A stretch of 64,000 nucleotides of DNA from Symbiodinium natans (GCA_905221605.1 CAJNDS010002533.1:194001-258000); one strand, 5' to 3'. Numbered from the stretch's first letter, positions 19,923-30,157 are shown. Notes: generated by a model from the letters alone, not told the origin. Translations and numbers: made by a program.

Positions 19923-20009
19923 AGGCCCCACAGTAGCCTAGGAATGAAAAAGGGTGCCATTTTTGGTTGACAGGGGCTGTTTGAGGAACCTAAACCCTAA
20001 AAAGAAACA
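19923..20009 (+). mobile_element. Family C element, copy 4 (3' truncated)
   Basis: Immediately follows copy 3: CCACAGTAGCCTAGGAATGAAAAAGGGTGCC, then stops before the right end. Confidence 0.6.
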
Positions 20010-20137
20010 ACATGTTCTTGCACTTCAGCTCCCTGATTTTTTGAGGTGCAAGAGCCACAGCCCTAGCAGACAAATGCTCCTAATTTGTTTGTAGTGCTTT
20101 ACCCACCCTGAGAGCTCAAAGGCTAGGGTAAAGGATT

Positions 20138-20245
20138 ACGGGGGCCCTTGGGGATTTGGACTCTCTGAATAAGGTCCCTTTCCCTGCTTAAGAGAGCCAG
20201 AAGAGGGTTAAGAAGGGCTCCCTTTTAAGGGTTCCCCTTATCCTA
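20138..20245 (-). mobile_element. Family L element, copy 1
   Basis: GGGTTAAGAAGGGCTCCCTTTTAAGGGTTCCCCTTATCCTACCTAGGA is the inverted counterpart of 21713-21800. Confidence 0.65.
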
Positions 20246-20525
20246 CCTAGGAACGGCATACCCTCGCTGCAGGGGGTGCCAAGCTACACAAAAACGGAAA
20301 GATTGCCGTCATAGCTGGGCCCTTCGTGATTTGCGCAGTCGGTCTGTATAGAGTCAGGCCTCCCTTGAGAAGACTCAAAACCCCTCTAGGTGAATCTCAG
20401 ATCAGCCTGAAAAAGGCCAGTCTCAACAAAAGCTGTAAGAACCTAAGAGGTTTGACGCAGTGACCTTCCTAACCGGAATCGCACCTTTGATTTCTCAACA
20501 CCTGGGGCCAGATGTAGGATCCAGC

Positions 20526-20657
20526 ACCACATGCCCTAAACCGTAAACCTTGAACCCTAAACCCTGAACCCTAAACCCTGAACCCTGAACCCTGAACCCT
20601 AAACCCTAAACCCTAAACCCTAAACCCTAAACCCCAAACCCCAAACCCCAAACCCTT
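20526..20657 (-). repeat. CCCTAAA array with CCCTGAA and CCCCAAA blocks
   Basis: About 18 units, variants clustered. Confidence 0.9.
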
Positions 20658-20660
20658 CCT

Positions 20661-20749
20661 GTGGACGCTTTGGCAGCGTGACGCTGCGGAAATCTCTGGC
20701 CTGGACCCGGAGAGGAAAGCTGATTGGAACGACATGCCCAGGGAGCCGG
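20661..20749 (+). CDS. Probable exon, unknown protein
   Basis: Plus strand, acceptor CTTTGGCAG|C at 20677 and donor GAGCCGG|GTTTAGGG, the donor being the first GT of the TTTAGGG tract. Reads RDAAEISGLDPERKADWNDM with 72 percent G or C at third positions. A minus frame is also open, so strand is provisional. Confidence 0.35.
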
Positions 20750-21023
20750 GTTTAGGGTTGAGGGTTTAGGGCATCATTAAGGAATACTGCCCCATTGTTG
20801 GGTACTATTAAAAATGATCATGTTTGCTCCTTATTGGGTTTAAGTGTTCCATAAAATGCAAAGAATACCTTAACATTAGAGGTATTAGGGGGTTCCTACA
20901 ATAAGGATTATCGTATTTTGATGGGTTTGTTGGACGTTAACCCCATGTGGGTGAAAACACATGAAATGCACGGCCATGATGGGCTGTCTCTTAAATGGCT
21001 TGGGGGTTTAAGTTATCTCTGAA

Positions 21024-21060
21024 ACCCTAAACCCTAAACCCTAAACCCTAAACCCTAAAC
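21024..21060 (-). repeat. CCCTAAA array
   Basis: Five units. Confidence 0.9.
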
Positions 21061-21146
21061 CAGCGCTTGCTTGGGGGCTGCAGTGAGGGTGCATTAGGCT
21101 TCGGGTGCGGTTGACAAGTATACGCATTTGGAGTATTCTGTGGCTC

Positions 21147-21187
21147 CTAAACCCTAAACCCTACACCCTGAACCCTAAACCCTAAAA
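21147..21187 (-). repeat. CCCTAAA array
   Basis: About six units; with 21230-21290 it borders a 42-bp island (21189-21217 would be a 29-nt minus microexon between GGCAG|C and CGAAG|GTTTTAGGG). Confidence 0.85.
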
Positions 21188-21229
21188 CCTTCGGAAGCCT
21201 GCAAGTGCCCCCCACAGCTGCCAGATGCG

Positions 21230-21290
21230 GTTTAGGGTTTAGGGTTTAGGGTTTAGGGTTTAGGGTTTAGGGTTTAGGGTTTAGGTTTTC
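21230..21290 (+). repeat. TTTAGGG array
   Basis: About nine units. Confidence 0.95.
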
Positions 21291-21293
21291 AAG

Positions 21294-21429
21294 AATGAGC
21301 TGGGGCCTGTCGAGCCTAGAGGAGCTTGATGATGCCTTGTTTGGCGAATGGGCCCTTGCAGCCCCACTCACTTACATCCCCCCTGGTCCTTATGCTTCTT
21401 TGGCGGCCTTGCTGTCTGGCGCCGAACAG
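21294..21429. CDS. Exon-like block, unknown, strand uncertain
   Basis: Plus: acceptor TTTTCAAG|A and donor GAACAG|GTTTAGGG bound 45 codons, MSWGLSSLEELDDALFGEWA and on. Minus: also open, and carries a perfect consensus donor GGGGGAT|GTAAGTGAG. TTTAGGG tracts lie on both sides. Confidence 0.35.
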
Positions 21430-21712
21430 GTTTAGGGTTTGCCGTTGGGGCCTGAACTAGATTAAAACAAGCAAGGAAAAGGAAGATCCCTCTAAATCAT
21501 CTTCCTCAAGCCCGTTTAACACCGAGGACCCCCACCCTACAACACTTGATAAACAAAACGATCTCAACCCTTCCAATATGTAGTACCTTGTGTAGGTTGG
21601 TATGTCAGAACCCCCTATACCTACGTACTACATGTAGTACCTTTTCTAAGTTGGTATGTCAGAATCCCCGATAACTACGTCGCCAAAAATCAGAGCTGTC
21701 AGGTTGTTCACT

Positions 21713-21800
21713 CCTAGGTAGGATAAGGGGGACCCTTAAAAGGGAACCCTTCTTAACCCTCTCAGAGGGTCTATATCCCCAAGGGTCCCCCTAATCCTAT
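21713..21800 (+). mobile_element. Family L element, copy 2
   Basis: TCCTAGGTAGGATAAGGGGGACCCTTAAAAGGGAACCCTTCTTAACCCTCTCAGAGGGTCTATATCCCCAAGGG (given as one feature in parts); inverted relative to copy 1. Confidence 0.65.
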
Positions 21801-21910
21801 CCCCGATTCACAACAAGCAACTCCCTAAAGGCTCCTACGTAGTTCATCCTTGGCTTAGTTGTATGGGGCCGTGGAGCTAGGAGTCTTTCAACCCTAAATC
21901 CTACATCCTC

Positions 21911-21950
21911 GGTTTAGGGCTTGGGGTTTAGGGTTTAGGGCTTAGGGTTT
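21911..21950 (+). repeat. TTTAGGG array, left arm of second head-to-head junction
   Basis: Runs into CTAAACCC at 21951 with a one-base overlap region (GGGTTTCTAAACCC). Confidence 0.9.
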
Positions 21951-22080
21951 CTAAACCCTAAACCCTAAACCCTAAACTGGCCCTAAACCCTAAACCCTAA
22001 ACCCTAAACCCTAAACCCTAAACCCTAAACCCTAAACCTAAACCCAAAACCCTAAAACCCTAAACCCTAAAACCCTAATT
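21951..22080 (-). repeat. CCCTAAA array, right arm
   Basis: About 17 units, the last few with an extra A (CCCTAAAA). Confidence 0.9.
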
Positions 22081-22094
22081 AAACCTGAACCTGC

Positions 22095-22200
22095 AGAGCC
22101 CTGCTACGCGTGGAGCCTCCTGCTGAGGCTCGGGGGCTCCGTCGGCAGTCGGCTCCACCATCGCGGAAACCTTTGCTTCCACGCTGTCCTCCGCAGCGAA
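22095..22200. CDS. Exon-like island, unknown
   Basis: Minus: GCTGCGGAG|G acceptor, CTCTGCAG|GTTCAGG donor, DSVEAKVSAMVEPTADGAPE. Plus frames are also open. Standard CCCTAAA/TTTAGGG borders. Confidence 0.3.
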
Positions 22201-22207
22201 TATTGAG

Positions 22208-22264
22208 AGTTTAGGGTTTAGGGTTTAGGGTTCAGGTTTTAGGGTTTGGGGTTTAGGGCTTAGA
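22208..22264 (+). repeat. TTTAGGG array
   Basis: About eight units with TTCAGGT, TTTGGGG variants. Confidence 0.85.
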
Positions 22265-22452
22265 AGGCTTGAGGGCCTCTAGTTGCACAAAGGCCGCACC
22301 TGACACGCTTTCTGCAGGTCTGCAGGCACCTGGGTAGTTTTGAGTCTGTGAAGCGATAGAGAGACCCAAATCGCCATGTCTCCGAAGCCGGGTTCCAAAG
22401 CTCAGAGGAGCACAGCGAATCGCTCCAAGCCCCAGCTAGGACCCAGGAGTCC

Positions 22453-22512
22453 CTAAACCCTAAACCCTAAACCCTAAACCCTAAACCCTAAACCCTAAAC
22501 CCTAAACCCTGA
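22453..22512 (-). repeat. CCCTAAA array
   Basis: Eight units. Confidence 0.95.
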
Positions 22513-22738
22513 ATCTGTCGGATTCTGTGAGCAGCTGAGTGTGGGGCCCGCTTCGGCCCGAGACATGGGAAATTTCAAGACTGCGCAGAGCGCAATCTTA
22601 CGCCCGGAATCAAAGCCCATGTCAAGAAGACTGCGTCGTCCCGACAGCACCCCTATACAGCACCACAAAGAAGCCCCCTCAGGTCCTAAAATCCTGCAAC
22701 TGCAGCTCAGGGATTGAGAATATTCTTAGCCAAGTATT

Positions 22739-22820
22739 CCTAAACCCTAAACCCTAAACCCTAAACCCTAAACTCTAAACCCTAAACCCTAAACCCTAAA
22801 CCCTAAACCCTAAACCCTAC
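22739..22820 (-). repeat. CCCTAAA array
   Basis: Eleven units. Confidence 0.95.
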
Positions 22821-22952
22821 TGCATTTCTTCCGACCTACTCTAAAAAAGTGGACCCTCCTGCTCCGCGCTCTCGGTCGGCTCCGGAGGCAGCGCCGCCTC
22901 CTCTGCTTCGCTCGCCCGCAGGGCTTCCTGAGGAGCTTCGTTCCCCTCCCTT

Positions 22953-23280
22953 AGGGTTTTTGGGACTTTTAGGGTTTGTAGTGAGCTGATAGGGCTGTTA
23001 GGGTCTTTCGGGAGTTTAGGGTTTTTGGGGCTTCCTGAAAAGCTTTGTTGCTTAGGGCTTATGGGGGGTCAACAGGTTTAGAGGGTTTCTAGAGTTTTGA
23101 GGGTGTTGGGCTTTTTGTGTTAGGGTTTTTGGGTGGTTTTGAGGGTGTTCAGGGTTTTTATGGAGTTCAAGGGTTTATAGGGTTTTTAGGGTTACGGACT
23201 TTTGGGGTTTAGGGCTTGTAGAGCTTAGGGTGTTTTAAGGTTTAGGGTTTAGGTTTAGGGTCTTGGGTTTAGGGTATGAA
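22953..23280 (+). repeat. Highly degenerate TTTAGGG-derived G/T-rich tract
   Basis: TTAGGGTTTTTGGG, GAGGGTGTT and similar words with no regular 7-bp phase; reads as a decayed array. No gene seen. Confidence 0.6.
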
Positions 23281-23975
23281 ACACACCCATTATAGTTAAA
23301 TCAAGGTGCATGGGGATATTTAATATCAGGGGCAAATATTAGGGGGAGGGGGGGGTACTCATGGAAGTGGCCATCATTATGTATATGTATGTATACTGAC
23401 AGTCACCAGCCGTGGGATATGAAGATAGTACATCTAAATTAGCGCGCGAATAAAAACTATTATATATAAACATATACGTACACACATACGTATGGATATC
23501 TGAGACGTATGTTCGCATTTGTGTTGATGTATAACAAAGTTTCGTACTGCAGAACTTAAACCTTGTTGCCAGTACCATGGTTTATGTGAGTGTATATGTA
23601 CATATATATATATATATAGATTCATTCGTTTATGGTAACATGAGCTTACATTTGCTACATGCAACACTCATATGCCGGGCCCACCTGAATTTGCATGAAG
23701 ATGCCAGGACTAGCAAGGAGAACTGCGTGTTTTTTGTTCTGCAATAAGGGAAGCGGGGAAGTCGAAAGAGGAACCCTTGCAAAAAGGCCCGCCAAACGAG
23801 AGCCCATTTGAGAGCACCATCAACGCACAGCCCACATTCCGCCCCATGTTCATTGGAAGTTCTTTGTTTGGGCATGACAGCAGTGACAAGGGTTAGGTGT
23901 GATTTCAATACTATTTATTTACCTTTCACGAATGATTTAAACTGTGGGTTCCCACCCTTAGGGCATATTCGGCAC

Positions 23976-24058
23976 CTCCTCCGCCTTCTCCTCAGCTTCC
24001 TTCTGCCGCTTTTCTCGCTCTTCGTCCTCTTTTTGCAAAAATTCGGTGGCCCGTAACT
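23976..24058 (-). CDS. Probable exon, charged coiled-coil protein
   Basis: Minus strand 83 nt, acceptor CCGACAG|A, donor GAGGAG|GTGCCG. Reads EFLQKEDEEREKRQKEAEEK, an E/K/R-rich helix typical of coiled-coil or single-helix segments. The opposite strand reads as a hydrophobic stretch, which could be a membrane helix, so the strand is likely but not proven. Confidence 0.4.
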
Positions 24059-24149
24059 CTGTCGGTGAACCCTGCCTCGCAGCAACCCTGCACCATAATA
24101 TAAGGCTACTCATGCCAACATTTCTGGTAAATAACAGCCACCCCCTTGT

Positions 24150-24250
24150 ACAGGTTATACAAGTGGGTCAAGGAGGAACCGGAGACCGCACCAAACGTAC
24201 ATGCCACTTACGCGCACAGCCGGAATTTCCCAGACTCTGAACAGGGCTGG
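24150..24250 (+). CDS. Exon-like block, unknown
   Basis: Acceptor CTTGTACAG|G then YRLYKWVKEEPETAPNVHAT on the plus strand. Only 100 bp from the minus candidate at 23976-24058, so one of the two may be a shadow. Confidence 0.3.
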
Positions 24251-24339
24251 GGTTCAACATGTTTCAGGAAGCTCAGCCCCGCAACCCGAAACCCTAAACC
24301 CCGCAGCCCCCACAGCATTACAGAGCCCTAAAATACAGG

Positions 24340-24445
24340 GGCCTGAAGAATTAGAATAGGGCTTTGGGTGTTATTAAAGTCTAATTGCAAAGGGACCATA
24401 AGGGAATACTATTAGTAATTCTTCCGACCCCTATATTAGTCTCCT
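24340..24445 (+). mobile_element. Family F element
   Basis: GGGGCCTGAAGAATTAGAATAGG...AAGGGAATACTATTAGTAATTCTTCCGACCCCTATAT; matches 36890-37010. Confidence 0.55.
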
Positions 24446-24557
24446 AAACACATCAGCCCTTAAAACCCTTGCCCCTAGGCTGTGGGGAAACTTAAACCCT
24501 CCTGATGGACCATCTTGTCAAAGACGCCTGGCCGCAGATTGACAGTCTGTACATTGT

Positions 24558-24632
24558 CTAGACCCAAGAGAAGCTACCAATAACAAGGGTACTCTTTTGC
24601 TTTTAGGGGCTTGAAAGGTTCTGGGTCCTTCT
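24558..24632 (+). mobile_element. Family C element, internally deleted
   Basis: CTAGACCCAAGAGAAGCTACC...GGGTACTCTTTTGCTTTTAGGGGCTTG...TTCTGGGTCC. Confidence 0.6.
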
Positions 24633-25170
24633 GGCGCAGTCCCTTGCTTGCCCTGCCTTTCACTAGGATTGGCTCAAGGGTACCTTACAAGAACACTCAT
24701 TCTAGTTGTGTTAAGAATTATACATACATGCAAACACAGCATGTATAAACATTAAAAAGAACATACACGCACAGACATGTTTCTGGATGGTTCCTGAAAT
24801 CCTACACCAGCAAATGTTTGTTAATCATCGAGACCAACAGGAACTAACAACTCAATCACAAAAACCGGGTTTAGGGTTTAGGGCTTCAGGGGCTCAGTGT
24901 CTTGCGGTGCATTGGGGATCAAGTAACAACATCTGCCACTCGACTGGTGCCCAACTTGCGATGCCGGGCTTACTGACGACCCTCAACCCTCAACCCTACA
25001 CTCTAAGCTCAGGGCGACTAGCCCTAAACCCTCTAAAACCCATAACCACAAAGCCCAACAACCCCAAACCCTAAACCCAAGACCCAAAACCACAAAGCTG
25101 GATTTTTTTTAAGGGTGTAGACATGGTTTGCTCGAACCCAGCAGTGCCCCAAACAACTCCCAGCTGGAAA

Positions 25171-25310
25171 CCCTACATCCCGAAACCCTAAACTAATCTT
25201 ATAAACCCTACCAAACCTGAAACCCTAAACCCTAAACCCTAAACCCTAAACCCTAAACCCTAAAACCTGAACCCTAAACTCTAAACCCTACACCCTGAAC
25301 ATTCACCCTG
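25171..25310 (-). repeat. CCCTAAA array, irregular
   Basis: Six perfect units inside diverged ones. Confidence 0.85.
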
Positions 25311-25367
25311 ACGGGTTCTTAGGGTTTAGGGCTGACTAAACGAACCCTGTAAACAGTGTAAACCCCA

Positions 25368-25580
25368 GAGAGCCCAATACTCCTTAAGGAATATACCTTA
25401 AATTATAAAGGGATCCTTAATATGATTTAAGGAATATCTAGACCCGGGAGTAGCCTAGAAATAAAAAGGGTACCCTGTTTGGTTTTAAGGGGATTATAAG
25501 GGAACCCCAACCCTAAAGAAAGGAAAAAAGGGCCTACTCCCGGTCCTAGGTATTCCTTGATTAAGGGGTATTGGGCTCTT
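25368..25580 (+). mobile_element. Family B element carrying a nested family C element
   Basis: Outer ends AGAGCCCAATACTCCTTAAGGAATA and TATTCCTTGATTAAGGGGTATTGGGCTCT pair as a palindrome. The right half is displaced by the family C copy at 25438-25549. Confidence 0.8.
25438..25549 (+). mobile_element. Family C element, nested in family B
   Basis: CTAGACCCGGGAGTAGCC...GGTTTTAAGGGGATTATAAGGGAACCCC...GGGCCTACTCCCGGTCCTAG. Its termini have the matched change GGGAGTAG / CTACTCCC. Confidence 0.8.
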
Positions 25581-25724
25581 TGGGACCCTCAACGTGAACC
25601 GACCAACTGGGGGAGGGAGGCGACAGGCGCACCTTGGTAGGCCTTTCGCTGCCCTTGCTGCCACTCTTTGCGGCGTGCCTCTCAGGGTCAAGTGAAAGTG
25701 CCAGGCGTCAGACTCAAGGTCGAA

Positions 25725-25798
25725 GGTTTAGGGTTTAGGGTTTAGGGTTTAGGGTTTAGGGTTTAGGGTTTAGGGTTTAGGGTTTAGGGTTTAGGGTT
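25725..25798 (+). repeat. TTTAGGG array
   Basis: Ten perfect units. Confidence 0.95.
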
Positions 25799-25915
25799 AA
25801 CAGTAAAGCAAGGGTGCAAGGTTCATGAGGGAACCTAAGCTCTACAGAAGCGAGTACAGCGAGCAAGGTCGAGAACAATGCGCGCACATCCATCACTCCT
25901 GCCAAAAGCATACCC

Positions 25916-26017
25916 AGAGAGCCCAATACACCTCAATTAAGGAATATTCCTTAAATCATATTAAGGATCCCTTTAGAATTTAAGGTATATTCCTTAATTA
26001 AGGAGTATTGGGCTCTG
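25916..26017 (+). mobile_element. Family B palindromic element, best full copy
   Basis: AGAGAGCCCAATAC...TCAATTAAGGAATATTCCTTAAAT...GGATCC...TTTAAGGTATATTCCTTAATTA...GTATTGGGCTCT: nearly perfect 100-bp inverted repeat. Confidence 0.85.
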
Positions 26018-26066
26018 CTTCAAACGTGCATCCGGAATCATTTAGACTTAGCACCTCAACCGCCCC

Positions 26067-26146
26067 CTAATTCTCTAGCGTGACGGCCTGCACTTTGGCA
26101 AGCTCCTGCCGCACCGCCGGCTTTTCGCTGTCTGCAGCCCTTGGCT
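26067..26146 (-). CDS. Probable terminal exon, unknown protein
   Basis: Minus frame AADSEKPAVRQELAKVQAVT continues LEN and TAG at 26067. Third positions are 74 percent G or C and composition is natural, while the plus reading is Ser/Cys/Ala-rich and shadow-like. No telomere-like tract adjacent. Confidence 0.4.
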
Positions 26147-26334
26147 ACACTTATATGTAGGGTCTGTAGGGCCTGGGGGCTAAGGTTTCGGGTTTGGGCC
26201 AGCACAAAGCAGGTCACTGGGCAAGGGTAGCTTTCGAACCCGGACATCCCTCACCCCTCCGGTATGTCGAAGAGTGTATCTGTATAAGGCTGAAGCTGGC
26301 TGGATTTCAAAGCGCCTGTGCAAATCAAATATGT

Positions 26335-26475
26335 ACTTGGAGGTTCATGGTACTTATGTACCACTTATTATAGCTGTACTTATAACTGTACCTATAACCA
26401 TATTAGGGCACTTAAGGGGCTTATAAGCGGGTTATAAGGTACAGTTATATTGGTTAATAAGTACCATGACCTTCA
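26335..26475 (+). mobile_element. Family A element, copy 2
   Basis: ACTTGGAGGTTCATGGTACTTATG...TATAACTGTACCTATAACCATATTAGGGCACTTAAGGGGCTTATAAG...TTGGTTAATAAGTACCATGACC; right end slightly diverged. Confidence 0.8.
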
Positions 26476-27032
26476 TTTTCTTGTGTGTGTGTTTTGGTAT
26501 AATTGCACGTGAATTCCTCACGCATATCTAGACGCTTCCTCCAGAAGCTTCCTCCAATTTCGGACTGATCCTCGAATGTCAGCCCAGGGACATTGCGAGT
26601 GCTTCCCGCAGATCCTTTCTCAACGCAAGCAAGGGCAAACCCTGCGGGTTATGGGTTTGTTGTTGTTGTTTTTTTAAGGCTTCGGTTTCGTTGCATAAGG
26701 TTCATAAGGCTGAAGGAAGCTCAAGATGTGCTTAGGAAGCTTAGTCTGCGCTTTTCGTGGCATGATGAATGCTCCTTTGGACCCTATAACTGCCCAGAAT
26801 TTCGATACCTTACAAGTACAAGCACTAATAAGGATAGCGTGGGGGTCTGAAACATGACTTTGGATGAGGGTCTGAATCCTGCTTGTGTTCTCCAGTAGTC
26901 TTTAGGTCTAGGGTTAGGCTTTAGGGTTTTCGTGACTCGATTTGGGTTCATTGGGCGAGCAAAGCTCAAAACCCCGGTTGTCGCGCAGGCACCTCTGTGT
27001 GATGCAACGCACCCCCTATAGACCCTAATGCC

Positions 27033-27140
27033 GTAAACCTAGAACTATACTCCCCTTAGAACCTTAATAAAATACAATTTGTTGCATATCCTCTTGGGTT
27101 TTTTATGAGCAAAAAATATAATTCCCAAGGGGGATAGAGA
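27033..27140 (+). mobile_element. Family P repeat, copy 1
   Basis: AGAACTATACTCCCCTTAGAACC...CATATCCTCTTGGGTTTTTTATGAGCAAAAAATATAATT; also at 51583-51730. Confidence 0.5.
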
Positions 27141-27264
27141 AAACTCCTAAGCCCTCGAAGCCTGTAAGCTCCAGCCCTGAACCCTCTAAGCCCCACCAAC
27201 CCCGTGTAAGCTCTGAGGGTACTACAGGCCCTGAACCGTAGAAGCCCTACCAGAAGCCGTACCA

Positions 27265-27330
27265 AGGTTTAGGGTTAGGGTTTAGGGTCTAGGATCTAGG
27301 GTTAGGGTTTAGGGTTTAGGGTTTAGGGCC
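27265..27330 (+). repeat. TTTAGGG array, degenerate
   Basis: About eight units with TCTAGGG, TTAGGG variants. Confidence 0.85.
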
Positions 27331-27474
27331 CAGGCCTTCGACCCGAAACCCTAAACCCCTGCAACCCTGCACCCTCACCCGTCCTCCACCGCGCCGTCGA
27401 AGTTTTCGAGGCCCAAGCGTGCAGCCCCCCTACGGAAGAAGGCCTGTGAGTCGAGGGGTCGAGGGGTCTTTGGC

Positions 27475-27586
27475 TGGACCCAAGAGTATCCTAGGAACAA
27501 AAAGGGTGGCCTTTTGCTTGGTTCATTGGGGCTTGCATGTAAGTGAACCTAAACCTAAGCGCATAAGGACCTACTCTGGTCCATAG
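27475..27586 (+). mobile_element. Family C element
   Basis: GGACCCAAGAGTATCCTAGGAACAAAAAGGG...AAGGACCTACTCTGGTCCATAG. Confidence 0.7.
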
Positions 27587-27599
27587 TTGATGACCCTTA

Positions 27600-28200
27600 A
27601 ACCCTCCAACATCCTCCAACGAATATTCATACACAATCCTCTTCAAACACAATCCTCTTAAACCAATCAGGCATGTTAGACAGTTCTCCGAAGGGCATAC
27701 TTAATGGAAATGTTTGAGTTAAAAACCGACAGGCTCTCATGCAGTATACTTGAATCTCCTATACTAGAATCTCCTATAACTAACCCCAAAACGAGCTAAT
27801 TTCGAGCCTTCAGGCAAGGCTGTTCGAAGGTTGTACTGAAAAAAACGCTGAAGGGTTGTAAAGCACAGGGTGTTTAGGCTCAGTGAGTTTTTAGCCATTT
27901 TCGGGCTTACGATTTGAGGGTCTGTTTCGGGTCACATGAGATTACTAAACTACTAAATTTCCTGCATTTGTTGCGTTCAATCGCTTGTTTAATTCACGCA
28001 TTACATTTCATTGCATTTGTAATTAAAACGCTCATTCACTTCACCTTTAATAATAATATTATAAGAGGGCCCGTGCATGAAGATAATAATATGAATAAAG
28101 AGTGAAATTAATGCAGGAATAGAATGAACTTTACTGCCTCTCGGACCTCATTGGTCCACAGCAGCCACTTTGCTGAAAACTTGGCTTCGGCGTGTTTACA
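27600..28200. other. No gene seen
   Basis: AT-richer DNA with a family E fragment at 27749-27815 (CTCCTATAACTAACCCCAAAACGAGC...GAGCCTTCAGG). Short open frames only. Confidence 0.4.
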
Positions 28201-28454
28201 AACCACCCCCTGCCAGACCCTGCCAACTGTCAACCCTAAACCCCGAAGCCCGAACCCCCAACCTCTATGACCGGAAATATTCATTATTCATTCGGTAGGC
28301 CCCCTTCAGCCTCGACTGAGGACAAGGGTCGTAGGTACCACAAGTCACGACTTTGGAATTCCCAGGAAGAACATAAGCCAAACCAAACCAAACCCCCACC
28401 CCTCCCCGCCCTCCTCCACATTTCGCCCCCGCCACTTAAACCCGAAAACCTGAC

Positions 28455-28537
28455 CCCTGAACCCTAAACCCTAAGCCCTAAACCCTAAACCTGAACCAAT
28501 AAAAACCCTAAGCCTTAAAGCCTAAACCCTAAACCCC
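28455..28537 (-). repeat. CCCTAAA array, irregular
   Basis: Left border of the exon at 28549. Confidence 0.85.
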
Positions 28538-28548
28538 TCCCTTCGCAC

Positions 28549-28631
28549 CTTGGAGTCAGGTCCCTTATTCAGGACCGCACTGCACGCTGACTCTGCGTCT
28601 GCCCAGTTTTCCCTGCCCGCGGGCGTGGAGG
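28549..28631 (-). CDS. Probable exon of a minus-strand gene (unknown)
   Basis: 83 nt, acceptor GTCGCGAG|C, donor TCCAAG|GTGCGAAG, then TTTAGGG units on the coding strand. Reads ASTPAGRENWADAESACSAV once joined to the exon at 28945-29011, whose last base G completes the Ala codon. A plus reading is open too; the phase fit favours minus. Confidence 0.45.
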
Positions 28632-28655
28632 CTCGCGACAGTGAACACAGAGACG

Positions 28656-28720
28656 GTTTAGGGTTTAGGGTTTAGGGTTTAGGGTTTAGGGTTTAGGGTT
28701 TAGGGTTTAGGGTTTAGGGT
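28656..28720 (+). repeat. TTTAGGG array
   Basis: Nine perfect units. Confidence 0.95.
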
Positions 28721-28856
28721 GCGCACCAAGGCAGAACAAAGGGGGAGGGCACAAGCCTCCATGGGAATACCCCCGAAGCCCATGTAACCGCGACCCACGG
28801 CAACATGCAGCTGTGTCATTATCAGTGAGCCATAAGCACAGAAACAGCGGTTATCA

Positions 28857-28920
28857 CCCTAAACCCTAAACCCTAAACCCTAAACCCTAAACCCTGAACC
28901 CTAAACCCTAAACCCTAAGC
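28857..28920 (-). repeat. CCCTAAA array
   Basis: Nine units. Confidence 0.95.
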
Positions 28921-28944
28921 CTCTCTCTAACCCCTAGCGCACGC

Positions 28945-29011
28945 CTCCGGAGGTGAGCCAAAGCTGCATTCCGCCGGAGCGCTGCAAGCAGCGCCGCAGC
29001 GCTTGAAGGAG
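28945..29011 (-). CDS. Probable exon of a minus-strand gene (unknown)
   Basis: 67 nt, acceptor CTCTTGCAG|C, GC donor CCGGAG|GCGTGC. Reads LLQALRRCLQRSGGMQLWLT, a leucine/arginine-rich helix. Starts in phase 0, matching the end of the exon at 29887-29996, and passes one base on to 28549-28631. Confidence 0.45.
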
Positions 29012-29035
29012 CTGCAAGAGTTTACAGGGTTTGGG

Positions 29036-29120
29036 TTTATAGGGTATAGGGTATAGGGTATAGGGCATAGGGTATAGGGTTTAGGGTTTAGGGTTTGGGG
29101 TTTGGGGTTTGGGGTTTAGG
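29036..29120 (+). repeat. TATAGGG/TTTAGGG/TTTGGGG array
   Basis: Blocks of TATAGGG (five), TTTAGGG and TTTGGGG, each homogeneous. Confidence 0.9.
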
Positions 29121-29595
29121 CGCAGGGGCTTGGCATTCAGGGTTTATTTTGCTGATATGGGGTAGTCAGAGCTGAGGAAAGGCTTCCTAAACCCTAAGCG
29201 TCCAGAGTGTCCAACTAGCCCATAACATTCTGAACCAGAAAATCCTAAACCCTAAACCCTAAACCACCCCCCCCCCCAATTGGGGAATCCGAAGGGATCT
29301 TGTGCTCTAAAGCCACAAAGATGGAGGTGTTTGGACCCCGCTGGGGTTCAGAAGTTGCAATTGGGGCCTAACACTCAGGTTCAATTGGAGTTCAGGCATT
29401 TCTTGTGGGGAAAGCTTACCATACCCCTCCCTTCTTCGTAGGCCATCTGGGAATCCTATACCGATTTCTTTTTCACCAGACAAGAGACTACACTAGCCAA
29501 GGTTCTGAACGCATCGGTGGAAGGTTATTCTTGCTAAACCCGTAGATGCAATAATGATATGGATGTACAGTTGAGTGCTTTGGAACAGATATCTA

Positions 29596-29700
29596 TATAT
29601 ATATATATATACACATGTAGATATACATTCTATATATATATATATTCTATATACATCCTATATATATATATGTATGCTATATGTATATATATATAAATAG
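29596..29700. repeat. (TA)n-rich region
   Basis: Several TATATATA runs separated by ACATTC/ACATCC. Confidence 0.9.
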
Positions 29701-29819
29701 GCTTAAGAAGGAGGAGGCCACCAACTTAGAAAGTCCTCATCCTGTCCATCCCACCAGCAAGCAACGACTATCACACACAGTCTTTAGGCCAGATGCATGG
29801 GTGGCAAAAAACGACTGCA

Positions 29820-29850
29820 GGGTTTAGGGTTTAGGGTTTAGGGTTTAGGG
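29820..29850 (+). repeat. TTTAGGG tract
   Basis: Four units. Confidence 0.95.
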
Positions 29851-29886
29851 AGATTAGATGTGGGGATGACAGAAAGTTGAGAGAAC

Positions 29887-29996
29887 CTTGCGATTCAGGG
29901 CACGTCTTTGCTTTCGCGCCTTCTTTGAGCTCCAGTAGCGCCGCAATGCCCTCCTCCAAGGAGAATGCGCATGGTACTTTTGCGTTGAGCGGGGGC
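29887..29996 (-). CDS. Probable exon of a minus-strand gene (unknown)
   Basis: 110 nt, acceptor GTGAAGCAG|G, donor GCAAG|GTTCTC. Two frames are open. The frame that fits the phase of the neighbouring exons reads WRRALRRYWSSKKARKQRRA, strongly basic; the other reads AFSLEEGIAALLELKEGAKA. Function unknown. Confidence 0.45.
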
Positions 29997-30126
29997 CTGC
30001 TTCACTGTGCAGTACGTACGCTTTCAGGGCTCTGATTGGGGTATGAGCATGTCACATAGCCAGGCAAGCACTGGCAAGAAGCAGTTGCGTCTGTTAGCAT
30101 AAGAAAAAACACCCCAAGGAATAAAC

Positions 30127-30157
30127 TGAGTTGCTCAAGGACTTGCGACCAAACCTC
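30127..30157 (-). CDS. Probable 31-nt microexon
   Basis: Follows the family E element that looks like an intron. Acceptor GGGGTACAG|G, reads EVWSQVLEQL, donor CTCA|GTTTATTCC. Confidence 0.35.
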
